Shown: positions 25,380 to 36,172 of the stretch, one piece after another | How the letters are laid out: every line of letters starts with the position of its first letter | How positions within the stretch are numbered: the stretch's first letter is position 1 | Assembly: GCF_932294415.1 (NCBI RefSeq) | Contig: NC_065538.1 | Coordinates: 47,034,843-47,098,842 of the forward strand | Length of the DNA stretch: 64,000 nt | Direction: 5' to 3' | From: Quercus robur | Lineage: Eukaryota; Streptophyta; Magnoliopsida; Fagales; Fagaceae | The notes under the pieces: generated by a model | Told to the model about the DNA's origin: nothing | Seen by the model: the letters and a program-made list of their open reading frames with translations, nothing else | Databases searched by the model: none | Made by a program: the position numbers and the translations under genes

Positions 25380-26260
25380 GATATGCCAAGCAAGACAGAA
25401 TGCTCTTCCAGACAGACAACTGCGACAGACTACTATTCACCGACGACATATCACTATTCACCAGCGATAGAACACTATTCACCAAGACAGATCACTATTC
25501 ACCAGCATGCGTGAATAGCTTCTAAACAGATCCAAGATAGTCCAGATGGATATAGACAGATCCAAGATAGTCTAGACGGATACAGACAAATCCAAGATAG
25601 TCCATACAGATATAGACAGATGTTCATAAATCATTATTGTTTACTAGCATGCGTTTACTGTTTACTAGCATGTGTAAAAAGAGACCTGACAGATTCCCAG
25701 ACAGACTATTGCTTATCAATAGTAATATTCTTCAAGTTTCCACTGACAGACTAACTTGAGTTAACTTTACTAACTTAGGTTACTTTTGAAGACTTACTAT
25801 GGTTCACTTCATCTATAAATAGACAGACTTCGAAGACAGAAGACAGGTTCAAGTTCTAGGTTCAAAACTAAGGTCCAACTTTCAGAAAGAAGATAGCCAT
25901 CTCTCCCTTAGAAAGACTTTTGTAATCCTTCTCTTATAATCTTGTAACCCTTCCCTTCAGACAGAACCTTGTAACCTTTTAGTTTCAAAGACAGTTTTTA
26001 CTTTGTAATCTTGTAACTTTTCAGACAGTTTTATTTTCAAAGCTTGTATCAAAGACAAAAGTTTGTTTTCAAGTTTTATCAAAGATAGAAGTTTTATTCA
26101 AGTAAGGTTTTACTAGTTTCTGTTTTCATATTCCATATTCCGTTTTAACTTATTTTGAACATATCTATTTTGCTATTTTCTTCTTTATCATCTATTTTAT
26201 CATTTTTTATGCTTCCATATTACCGTTGTGCTCTCTCCTGGGTAGTTATGGTATGTTATG
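25380..26260 (+). promoter_or_regulatory. S1 pararetroviral promoter and transcript start region
   Basis: Four near-copies of ACTATTCACC lie between 25434 and 25504, followed by three copies of an AGACAGATCCAAGATAGTC-like unit (25553-25620). A TATA box CTATAAATAG sits near 25812. Downstream are repeated CTTGTAATCTTGTAAC phrases. The same order occurs at 30258-30945 and inverted at 31090-31820. It resembles caulimovirid full-length-transcript promoters in layout. Confidence 0.5.
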
Positions 26261-26269
26261 GTATCAGAG
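26259..26269 (+). promoter_or_regulatory. Primer-binding site, initiator tRNA-Met type
   Basis: TGGTATCAGAG is complementary to the 3' end of plant initiator tRNA-Met, the primer used by caulimovirids and many LTR elements. It follows the promoter and precedes the leader. Confidence 0.7.
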
Positions 26270-26702
26270 TGGGTACCCATAATCCCTTGTACGGAACTCT
26301 GACTTCCCATACAGGGTAAAGGAGGGCTCTCCGAAGTACGACGTCTCTTTATGCTGATAGCCTGGCTTTGTGTTTCCCTGTTGAGTGTAAATCGTGGCAG
26401 CACCTTGCTAGCGTAAGTCTGGATCTGGCAGCATGCAGGTGATCCTAATATGCATGTGACTCTGATAGTTACTGCTTGTGTCCTTATGTTTCAGGCTAAG
26501 TGCAACATCTTAAAGCCTGGGCACGGTTGTCCAGTTGCGATTAGAAGTCCCGCTTTGGGTAATTCTGTCTTGGGTGAGAAGTCCCTAGGGTATGTTATGT
26601 GGAGATCACGCCCCACCTCGTCAGGTGTAAGTGGGAGGCATTTAGACCTACCACCACCATTTAAAGGGAGTAGCAAGGTACCTATCAGAGTCACATGTCT
26701 TC
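26270..26702 (+). other. S1 pararetroviral leader fragment
   Basis: Non-coding sequence shared, inverted, with 36620-37175 in S4. It contains a second copy of the phrase GGGTATGTTATG near 26588 that also precedes the primer-binding site, so the leader is internally repeated. It is cut off at 26702, where S2 starts in the other orientation. Confidence 0.5.
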
Positions 26703-27880
26703 AAGGGAACTAATTTCTTTCAGGATTAGGGGTGAGGTGAATCTAAAAACTAGCACATTAATTTTAATTCCTTCATCTATCATCAAAAGGGAATAAACAA
26801 AGCCATAAAGGGATTTCTTAAAATAACTTTGGAAGAAAGGTCATTAACAAGGACATTTTCGAAACATATTCCATCATTACATATGTGAACATTAGGTAAT
26901 TTATAATTAAATATCTGAGTTAATCTTTCAGATGATCTTTCATAATACTTTAAAGGTATTAATTTTTCTTGTATACAATTCATGTTATCATCACTTGAGT
27001 CTGTCAATGTGACTTCTGTCAAAGAAAACTCTTTATTAATAATTTCTGTATCCCAAATTAAACTCAAATAATTCTGTCTATCATTATCAATTCTATTATT
27101 ATTTGAAATATTAATATTTGTAACCTCTTTATCTGTAGAAGGATTAGGGGGATTTGTCATTATTATGCTTGTCATAGGAGAATCTGTCAATGGTCTAGGA
27201 AAATATTTCAAGTTTGCTATTTCTGCAATATTTTGTTTATTTATCTCTATGGAATTATCTTTTTTAATTTCTTGTTTTACAATTTTTGCTTCTGTCATTA
27301 AGTCTTGTAGAGTTACTTGTTTTATATCTACTCCATCTTGTTTCATTTTTGTCTTTTCTTTCTTATCTTTTTCTCCTTTTGCACATTTCGTAGCATGGTG
27401 TCCATATTTCCTACAATTAATACAAGCAATATGTATATCTATAGAATCTTTTAGTTTTATTAAATATTCTTTTTTGTCTTTTAAATGATTAGGTAAATTA
27501 TCTATCAATTTCATTATTATGTCTTTTTGTTTTCTTTTTCTTTTATTGACTTTAAGTGGGTTGGTTGATTTTAGTTCTTTCTTTTTCTTTACTTGGTCTA
27601 TCTCTTTTTGCTTAACATCAAACATTTCCATTAATTCATTTATTACATCTTTCTCAAATTCTAATTTACTAATTTGTTTAACAATTTTATTATGTCTATC
27701 ACATTGTTTCTTAGTATGTCCATATTGTTTACATTTATGACAAATAATATTTCTGATATGTCTGTTAGTTCTCTCATTATCTGATAACTCAGTATTATTT
27801 AAGATTGTTATGTCTCTTTTTCTGTCTATATCTAAAGGTGAATTTAACATTCTTATCTTTTTAGCTAATTCTGCTAAACC
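26703..27880 (-). pseudogene. S2 copy: zinc-knuckle gag/coat-like ORF into protease-like region
   Basis: The open frame runs 27850 to 26783 (355 codons). It carries two CCHC knuckles, CHKCKQYGHTKKQC near residue 37 and CINCRKYGHHATKC near residue 138, between Lys-rich stretches, then an Asn/Ile-rich spacer and a region with ICNDGICFENVLV that resembles the protease-proximal part of pararetroviral polyproteins. Gag or coat proteins bind the viral RNA through such knuckles. It is closely related to the S4 copy but joins unrelated segments on both sides, so it is truncated at both ends. Confidence 0.6.
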
Positions 27881-27884
27881 ATTA

Positions 27885-28760
27885 TCTTGAGTATATATAA
27901 TGAATGAAATATTTACACCTTTTACAGAATTTTCAATTGTCTATATAGATGATGTTTTAATATTTTCCAAATCAATTGATGACCATTGGAAACATTTAGA
28001 TATATTTGTCAAAGTAATTAAAAACAATGGATAGTTGTCTCAGCCACTAAGATAAACTTGTTTCAAGATAAAATCAGATTTTTGGGACATAATATTTATA
28101 AGGGAACCTTAAGTCCCATTGATAGAGCCATTCAATTTGTAGATAAATTTTCAGATGAAATAAAAGATAAAAATCAGTTACAAAGATTTCTTGATAGTCT
28201 AAATTATGTTTCAGACTATTTTTAAGGATTAAGAAAAATATGTAGACCCTTATATAAAAGGTTAGAAAAAAATCCTCCTGCATGGACAAACAAACATACT
28301 ATGATAGTTTGACAGATTAAAAAATATGTTATACTACTCCCTTGTATTGTTATTTCTTCACCCCATGCTTTCAAGATTGTTAAGACAAATGCTTCTGATA
28401 TAAGCTATGGTGGAATTCTAAAACAGGTAGCAAAAGATAATGCTAAAGAACAAATTGTTAGATTTCATTCTAGCTCCTGGTCAGCTACCCAACAGAATTA
28501 CAAAACCATTAAAAAAGAAATTTTATCTATTATATTATGTGTTTCAAAATTCCAAAATGATCTTTTTAATCAAAATTTTTTAATCAGGGTCGATTGTAAA
28601 AGCGCTAAAGAAGTTTTACAAAAAGATGTTCAAAATCTTGTTTCCAAACAAAGTTTTGCTAGATAGCAATCTATTTTAAGTGTTTTTGATTTTGATATTG
28701 AATATATTAAAGGAGAAACTAATTCGATTCCTGATTTCCTAACTCGTGAATTCCTGTAGG
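27885..28760 (+). pseudogene. S3 reverse transcriptase and RNase H, interrupted
   Basis: The catalytic RT motif YIDDVLIFS lies near 27940. The RT thumb/connection follows to about 28320, then RNase H with a TNASDISYGG motif near 28385 (relatives have Asp at the second position) and the typical C-terminal end near 28755. RT/RNase H copies pregenomic RNA into DNA. In-frame stops occur near 28033, 28225, 28312 and 28665. The palm N-terminal to the YIDD motif is missing, lost at the S2/S3 junction. The sequence is closest in style to caulimovirid polymerases. This is the only RT in the whole mosaic. Confidence 0.7.
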
Positions 28761-28764
28761 GAAG

Positions 28765-30060
28765 ATAAATTTCCTTGCAGATAAGAGCAACTCCCCAAAA
28801 CCCAGAACCAGACAATCTTATGCTACTCCTCCCATTCCTCCTAGCAGATTTCTCCCTTGTCCCTCTTTCACTTCTCCCACCTTCTCTTCGAATAGACCTC
28901 AAGAAAGATCCCCATTAACATGTAACCCAAACCCCTTTGAACCGCTCTCTCCAAACCCCACTCTAACAACAAAACAGACTTATGCCTCACCCTCAACTCC
29001 TCCCTTAAAAACACCATTTAACATTGTTGCATCCTCTTTTCCCCTTTTACCCTCTACCTCTCAAGAAGCCCCAGGCCCGAAAGAAGATCACAATATTGAA
29101 CTCCTAAAAGATTCCTGGAATTTTATTCTATGAATTGAACCAGAATTTCAGCACATAACAGATACCCTCTCCCTAGTCAGACAGCTTGTACCCCCAGGAT
29201 GGGAACACCCTAAGACAGAAACTTTAAAGACCCAGAAATTTTATGAGTTTATCTTAGTTGATACAGACTCAATCTTGGTAACACATATGCCTTGCTCTCA
29301 AGACCCAAACAGAATTGGCTACTCTAAAGTAGTCATAAAACAGATCCCTACCCCTTCCCAATGGAGAGCATAACCTTGGATTGCTAAGAACTTTTCCCAA
29401 CCCTTTGACCCTCAGTTTTATAATTATTATGATTATATGGAAGCTTGGGATAGGTTCCTTCTACTCCAAAATAATATTTACAGACATACTTGGTTTTTCC
29501 GGTTTGATATGTATAGATAGAAAGATATGATGATACCAAGATGGTTTATTGAATGGAGGAATTCCTATGGTCCTGAAGTTATGATTCTCCCTTCTGATCT
29601 CTTAAAGGCCTATGAGACTCTCAAGAAAGAGCCGGAAATACCGCATCTTAAGAACTTCCCACATCTTTTGCAATTCTTTTACAGGTTTCCAGACCTCCCA
29701 TGAATCATTAGATGGGAATACAAGATAGAAAAGCATTCCCAGTATCCTTTTCCCATGCTCACCAAAAAGTTTAAATTAAAGTGGTGGAATAAGTTTAATT
29801 TTGATCATATTTGCCAAGAATTATAGAAAAAGACCTCTTCTTCCAAGACAGAAAGTTCTAATTTCCTTTTAGAGAAAAGCCAAGTCCAGTGTCAGCTTGC
29901 CTTCGTCTCAGACAAAAAACAGCTTAAGAAATAGCTCCTTGAAGCTACATCACAAATTTCAGATGATGAAGATGGCACAATAATGGAACCCTCCTCTTCA
30001 AATTGTAGGACTCACCCAGAAGCATTTCAAGATTCTTAAGATCCCTATGACATATGACAA
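28765..30060 (+). pseudogene. S3 ORF-Y, downstream of RT, interrupted
   Basis: The frame follows RNase H and runs to about 30060. The N-terminal part is Pro/Ser/Thr-rich. The rest contains EFILVDTDSILVTHM near 29255 and YYDYMEAWDRFLL near 29430. Several stops interrupt it (for example near 29130, 29370, 29518, 29700, 29823). Proteins of this kind are found next to pararetroviral polymerases in plant genomes, with no function I can name. It differs from ORF-X although both lie just before the same promoter. Confidence 0.45.
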
Positions 30061-30077
30061 AAAAAATAGAATGATAG

Positions 30078-30252
30078 TGTAACGACCCAAGGAAAAGCGC
30101 TAGCCACATCTGCGCTATACCTCAAAAGGACTAGTCACAATTGAGGCTCCTTGCAGTTGTTAATAAAGCCCAGTTTAACCCAGTAAATACCCGATGTGGG
30201 ACTCATCACACACCCACACACATCACACAATCAATCAATTTGGGGCATCACA
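30078..30252. mobile_element. 175-bp solo LTR (TRIM-like) inside the pararetrovirus
   Basis: It starts TGTAACGACCC and ends GGGGCATCACA, a TG...CA structure with short inverted ends. The 5-bp duplication GATAG lies at 30073-30077 and 30253-30257. It carries the phrase CCCGATGTGGGACTCATCAC. No internal domain exists, so it is a solo LTR or a miniature terminal-repeat element. It was inserted between ORF-Y and the promoter after integration of S3. Confidence 0.75.
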
Positions 30253-30257
30253 GATAG

Positions 30258-30945
30258 CCTTCAAGGACAATTATGACAGACTACTATCTAGACGGATCCA
30301 GAAAGATCAGACAGATATTCTTGACAGAATACTATTCAATTGCACGTGTCAGACATATTATCCAGACAGATCCAGAAAGATCAGATAGATATTCCTGATA
30401 GAACACTATTCATTGCATGCAACAGAGAGTATCCTGACAGATTCTGATTCTCAGAATATATGGTTCTATAAGTTCCTACCGACAGTTTAACTTGAGTTAA
30501 CTTTACCTACTCAGGTTAATTTATCATGGTTAACTGCATCTATAAAAGAGATGGACTACGAAGACAGAGGACGGCTTTTGAAGTTCCAAGTTTTAGAAGC
30601 CTTTAGAAAAGTCTTTGTAATAGCCTTCCCTCTCCTCTCCCTCAGAAAGACTTCCCCTCTTGTAATCTTGTAACCTTTCTCTTCAGATAGTTTTATTTTG
30701 TAATATTGTAACTCTTTAGACAGTGTTTTATTTTCAAGCTTGTATCAAAGACAGCAGTTTTCAGTTTTAATCAAAGACATGAGTCTTTATTCAAGTAAGA
30801 TTTTACTAGTTTCTGTTTTCATATTCCATATTCCGTTTTAACCTTATTTTGAATATATCTATTTTGCTATTTTCTTCTTTATCATCTATTTTATCATTGT
30901 CTATGCTTCCATATTATTGCCGTGCTCTCTTCTGGGTAGTCATTG
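30258..30945 (+). promoter_or_regulatory. S3 pararetroviral promoter copy
   Basis: Similar to 25380-26260. It contains a TATA-like CTATAAAAGA near 30540 and the downstream TTGTAATCTTGTAACC phrases. It ends at the palindromic junction with S4. It is shorter upstream than the S1 copy. Confidence 0.45.
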
Positions 30946-31170
30946 TCTCTAATACCATAACATACCCAAGAGAGAGCACAACAGTAATATGAAAGCATAA
31001 ACAATGATAAAATAGATGATAAAGAAGAAAATAGCAAAATAGATATATTCAAAATAAGGTTAAAACGGAATATGGAATATGAAAACTGAAACAAATAAAA
31101 TCTTACTTGAATAAAAACTTCTATCTTTGATAAAACTTGAAAAAAAACTTCTGTCTTTGATACAGGCCTT
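30700..31170. repeat. Near-perfect inverted repeat at the S3/S4 junction
   Basis: The plus-strand sequence up to about 30945 is repeated in reverse complement from about 30955, including the pieces ATCATCTATTTTATCATTG and CATATTCCATATTCCG. The centre lies beside a degenerate primer-binding site at 30947-30957 (minus). This marks a head-to-head joining of two viral copies. Confidence 0.75.
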
Positions 31171-31820
31171 GAAAATAAAACTGTCTGAAGAGTTACAAGA
31201 TTACAAAATAAAACTGTCTAAAAGGTTACAAGATTGTCTGTCTGAAGGGAAGGGTTACAAGATTACAAAAGAGGAAAGGTTACAAAAGTCTTTCTAAGAG
31301 AGAGAGGGCTATCTTCTTTTTGAGAGTTGGACCTTAGTTTTGAACCTAGGACTTCAACCAGAGAATTGGAACCTTAGAACTTGAACCTGTCTTCTGTCTT
31401 CGAAGTCTGTCTATTTATAGATGAAGTGAACCATAGTAAGTCTTCAAAAGTAACCTGAGTTAGTAAAGTTAACTCAAGTTAGTCTATTAGTGGAAACTTG
31501 AAGAATATTACTATTGATGAGCAATAGTCTATCTAGGAATCTGTCAGGTCTCTTTTTACACATGCTAGTAAACAATAGACGCATGCTAGTAAATAGTAAT
31601 GATTTATGAACATCTATCTATGTTCGTTTGGACTACCTTGGATTTGACTAGAAGCTATTCACGCATGCTGGTAATAGTAATCTGTCTTGGTCAATAGTGT
31701 TCTGTCGTTGGTGAATAGTGATTTGTCGTTGGTGAATAGTAGACTGTCACAGTTGTCTGTCTGGAAGAGCATTCTGTCTTGCTTGGCATATCTGTCTGTC
31801 TGTCAATCTGTATCTGCGTA
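31090..31820 (-). promoter_or_regulatory. S4 pararetroviral promoter copy
   Basis: This is the inverted counterpart of the S1 promoter. It has GGTGAATAGT repeats at about 31685-31740 and the TATA box CTATAAATAG (minus) near 31410. It lies downstream of ORF-X in S4. Confidence 0.5.
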
Positions 31821-33060
31821 GTTATCATAATCTAATGGATCAGAGTTATCCTCATACTGCTCATGCTCATGGACTACTCCATAATTACTACATAGCACGT
31901 AGTATGAAATAGGAAGATAAATAGGGACACGATCCTTTGCCGTCATCATTCTAGGATCCTTAGTAATCTTTCTTTTTCCAAAAAGCCTTCTTGCTAAAGG
32001 TCTTGGACCATATATGGCTATCCTGTTGGTGTAGCCATATAAGTGGAAGCCTCTGTCTAATTCTTTCTATATTTCATAAATCTTGTTACTCATGAAATTA
32101 GACCATTCTTGAGCCAAGGTGTCTGGATCATCAAGTGATAAATAAGTATCTCCAATATACCAATTGTATTCGAGGATACACCCCCAATCATGGATAAGGA
32201 CCAAAATGTGTACTGGCCGTGCTTCAATATAATAGCTAGTGTCCCAAGTTGGGAGAGTGCTCCAGATAGTAATCTTCATATAATTAAGTCCTCCAATCTG
32301 TGCGGCAACTTCTTGGATGACTTTGGGAAATAAACTAATCTGAATTCTAGAAGTTATGATTAATTTGCTAATAAACCCTGCTTCTAGCATTTAAGATAAC
32401 CATAAAGGATCACAAATTACTAGATTTTCTATCTCTGTGTTGATAAGTAATCTCGGATAGGGATTGTATTTGTCAAAAGTTCCTTCATAAACTCTGTCTG
32501 CTTCTCCAAAGCTCTCATACCATGTAGCTTTATGAGATAGACATACGTCGTCTATCATGTCTTTTGTTCTAATAAATGCCGTAGAGACTAAAACTTTTAA
32601 AAGATGCATCCATCTGTTGTAAGAACTTGTTATGGCTTTATGGGTTAGTATATTCTGTTGGATTTTAAGGGGTAGGGTTCTAATGGCAAGTCTCATCTTT
32701 TGCTGAATCTTAGGGTGGTGCTTTGAAAAGCTTGTTCCCATAAGATAGCTTTTTGGAGATTGTGATTCTGTCTTTGTGGAGCTTGAATCTCCATCCTCCT
32801 TGCCAGGGAGTTGACAACCAAATGCTTTAATGAATGCATTGGTGCTAACAAGATGTAATTCCAAAGCCTTAAGGGTCTTTTGGAATAAGGGTTTCTGTCT
32901 GAGGGTGAAGGCTGCTTGTAAATTATCAAGAAGTAATTTAATATGAAGGGGAAGATCTGTAAAATTCTCCGTCTCAAAAAATGAGGTCAGTGTGAAGCAC
33001 TTCTTGCAGAATTTCACTTTTTTCACCACATGAATACATTGCCTCTGCTAGCAACGTATC
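31821..33060 (-). pseudogene. S4 ORF-X copy
   Basis: Open pieces run 33029-32391 and 32390-32067 and then to about 31821. In-frame stops include 32391-32393 and 32067-32069. It retains the ~75-codon segment missing from the S1 copy (about 32410-32620). Otherwise the two are highly similar. Visible features: a Lys/Gln/Ser-rich middle and a C-terminal region with WDTSYYIEARPVHILVLIHD. No known domain recognised. Confidence 0.5.
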
Positions 33061-33396
33061 CTGAATGGATATTGTCTCCATCGAGACGCCTTCATGCCTA
33101 GCCGAAATCCTTACCGAAGGCTTTCAGAATTGTTTAGGTTGCACCACTGGTGCTTTGCCCTTTCCTTTCATGTCTGCCTGGGAGGTTCTTTTACTCATAG
33201 TAGTCTGCAATTGGGCTTTTAGAGAAGGATTATGTCTTGAAATATTATTTTGAGAATAAACATTTTCATACAAAGCTTCTTTCAAATTCATTTTTAAAAT
33301 CCTTTCACCAATGTCTTTCCGTGAAGTTTCTTTAAAATGCTTTATAAGAAAATCATTTTTAAAATTTAAAGTATATATAATAAAACAAACTTTTTC

Positions 33397-34194
33397 CTAT
33401 ACACTTTTGTGCTCTTGCTGAGTAGTAGTGGTATTAGAGTAGTCATGATGAAATATGTCAGAGTGAGTAGAATTCAAAATTTTTTCAAAATCTGCCATGA
33501 TTCTATATATTTCATTCTGTGAGAATATATGAAATAAAGTTTCTCCATAAAGTCTTTCATCAACTATTGTAATAGTCTGGGGAAAATCTGTCGAAAGCTT
33601 ATGATTAACTTTTCTTGTGAAGAGATTAAATCTATCTTTGTTCGAGAAATTACCACAATTAATGTTTTCTTTAATGATCAATAAAGGAGAATCTGTCAAG
33701 GCTTCTTTTATTAAAAAATCTGTTATATGAGTATTTGAGGATACTATTAAGGGTGTAAGTATATCCTTTATTATAATTTTGTTTGGTACAGCTGTCAGAC
33801 TGTCAGTCCATTCATATTGACTAGAAGAGATTATAAGCATAGTTCCATTTTTTGTCTCTTTTCCATTAGATTCTTTTTCACAAGGTGTTTGGACTATATG
33901 TCGGTGCCTATGCAAAAAAGCAATGGGAGAATAAGAACAAATCTCTGTTTCTATATCTTGTTTAGATTTCTTTATATCCTTTTCTATCAATTGGCCATCT
34001 AGTAATATTTCTATCTTTAAAGATGACAAACTTTTTTCAGTTCCATAGATTCTCTCATTGTTAGTATCTTTTAAGATTGTGACATTATCAAGGGAACTAA
34101 TTTCTTTCAGGATTAGGGGTGTGTTGAATCTAAAAACTAGCACATTAATTTTAATTCCTTCATCTGTCATCAAAAGGGAATAAAACAAAGCCAT
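33397..34194 (-). pseudogene. S4 ORF-W, continuing from the protease-like region
   Basis: 265 codons without a stop. The start (MALFYSLLMTDEGI) overlaps what in S2 is the end of the protease-like region, so it is probably the C-terminal part of a polyprotein rather than a separate gene. The later part includes ERLYGETLFHIF, shared with S1. No RT motif is present where a polymerase would be expected. Function unknown. Confidence 0.45.
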
Positions 34195-34668
34195 AAAGGG
34201 ATTTCTTAAAATAACTTTGGAAAAAAGGTCTTTAACAAGGACAGTTTCAAAACATATTCCATCGTTACATATGTGAACATTAGGTAATTTATAATTAAAT
34301 ATCTAAGTTAATCTTTCAGATGATCTTTCATAATACTTTAAAGGTATTAATCTTTCTTGTATACAATTCATGTTATTATCACTTGAGTCTGTCAATGTGA
34401 CTTCTGTCAAAGAAAACTCTTTATTAATAATTTATGTATCCCAAATTAAACTCAAATAATTCTGTCTATTGTTATCAATTCTATTATTATTTGAAATATT
34501 AATATTTGTAACCTCTTTATCTGTAGGAGGATCTGGGGGATCTGTCATTATTATGCCTGTTATAGGAGAATCTGTCAATGGTCTAGGAAAATATTTCAAG
34601 TTTGCTATTTCTGCAATATTTTGTTTATTTATCTCTATGGAATTATCTTTTTTAATTTCTTTAATTTC

Positions 34669-35853
34669 TTATTTTACTATTTTTGCTTCTGTCAATAAAT
34701 CTTGTAGAGTTACTTGTTTTATATCTACTCCATCTTGTTTCATTTTTGTCTTTTCTTTCTTATCTTTTTTTCCTTTCGCACATTCCGTAGCATGGTGTCC
34801 ATATTTCCTACACTTAATACAAGCAATAGGTATATCTATAGAATCTTTTAGTTTTATTAAATATACTTTTTTGTCTTTTAAACGATTAGGTAAATTATCT
34901 ATCAATTTCATTATTATGTCTTTTTGTTTTCTTTTTCTTTTATTGACTTTAAGTGGGTTGGTTGATTTTAGTTCTTTCTTTTTCTTTACTTGATCTATCT
35001 CTTTTTGCTTAACATCAAACATTTCCATTAATTCATTTATTACATCTTTCTCAAATTCTAATTTACTAATTTGTTTAACAATTTTATTATGTATATCACA
35101 TTGTTTCTTAGTATGTCCATATTGTTTACATTTATGACAAATAGTATTTCTAATATGTCTGTCAGTTCTTTCATTATCTGATAACTTAGTATTATTTAAG
35201 ACTATTATGTCTCTTTTTCTGTCTATATCTAAAGGTGAATTTAACATTCTTATCTTTTTAGCTAATTCTGCTAAACCATATATCATGGATCTTTCAATTG
35301 ATTTTAGTTTCTCATCAATTTTTTCTTTCAAACTATAATTATTTCTAGGACTATTATTTATCCTTTCTTTGTTGACTAGACTATCATCTTCTTTCTCTTT
35401 CCTTATCATGTTTCTTTCTTTTACTATGTCTTTTTCTATATCTAACTCTTTACGTAGAGTTATGAATGAGTTAGCAAGAATACTATTATCTTGTTGTCTT
35501 TCTATCCTTCTTTCTTTGTCTTCATCAATTATATCTATCTTCTTCTTTTGTATTATAGCACCAGGATTCTTTTGTATTGTTTCTATTATGTCTTCTTTCC
35601 TATTATTATTTTCTTGTCTTTCTATTGAACTTCTTACTTTTACTACGTCTATAATCTTTTGCATCTCTTGATTGTAGTCTTTTCTTTCATCAAAGTTTTT
35701 CTTATTGTTTTCTTTATATTGTATTATTTCTATAAAGCTATTTTGTTTCTTTTTTGTCGGAATTGTTTTTAATTCTCTATTATCTTTTCTACTTCTATTT
35801 ATATGCCAGTTTTCTATTACATTATTCCTTTCATTATGCCAATTAGCTATCAT
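34669..35853 (-). pseudogene. S4 ORF2: gag/coat-like protein with two zinc knuckles
   Basis: 394 codons. The N-terminal half is charged and Asn/Lys/Arg/Ile-rich, probably partly coiled. Two CCHC knuckles follow (CHKCKQYGHTKKQC and CIKCRKYGHHATEC), roughly 100 residues apart. The frame stops at 34669-34671, next to a small TTTAATTTC-type duplication that S2 lacks, and the following codons resemble the S2 continuation. The start codon overlaps the end of ORF1 by 11 bases. The expected role is nucleic-acid packaging. Confidence 0.6.
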
Positions 35854-36172
35854 GGTCTTTTGTTAAAGGTGATCTATGATTTGGTTCAAATTCTCTTTCA
35901 GAATTTAAAGCTTTTAATTTTTCACAGAGGTTCAAAAAACTATCATTTTTCCTTTTTGCTGCAATGGATCTTTCAATATTTTCTAAAGATTCTAATTTTT
36001 TATTAATTATGTCTAAAAAATTACTATTGTGTCTATTAGTCTGTCGGTTGATTTTATCTTCTGTTAATGTAGTCCAGTTATTTGTGCTATTCCAATTATT
36101 TGTGTTATTATTATAGTTATAATTATAATCATCCATATCACTGTCGAAATCAGAGTCTGTTTCATAATCCAT
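35843..36172 (-). CDS. S4 ORF1: small acidic N-rich protein
   Basis: 109 codons, starting MDYETDSDFDSDMDDYNYN, then Asn/Trp-rich, then a Leu/Glu/Lys stretch that may be helical. It is the first long ORF after the leader and overlaps ORF2 by 11 bases (start at 35853, stop at 35843). Similar small first ORFs with short overlaps are usual in caulimovirids. No named domain. Confidence 0.45.
   Translation of the reverse strand: MDYETDSDFDSDMDDYNYNYNNNTNNWNSTNNWTTLTEDKINRQTNRHNSNFLDIINKKLESLENIERSIAAKRKNDSFLNLCEKLKALNSEREFEPNHRSPLTKDHDS

Noticed and set aside
26450-26713. 87-codon frame in the viral leader, and its antisense frame
   Set aside because: The leader is non-coding and the frame is not kept in the S4 copy.
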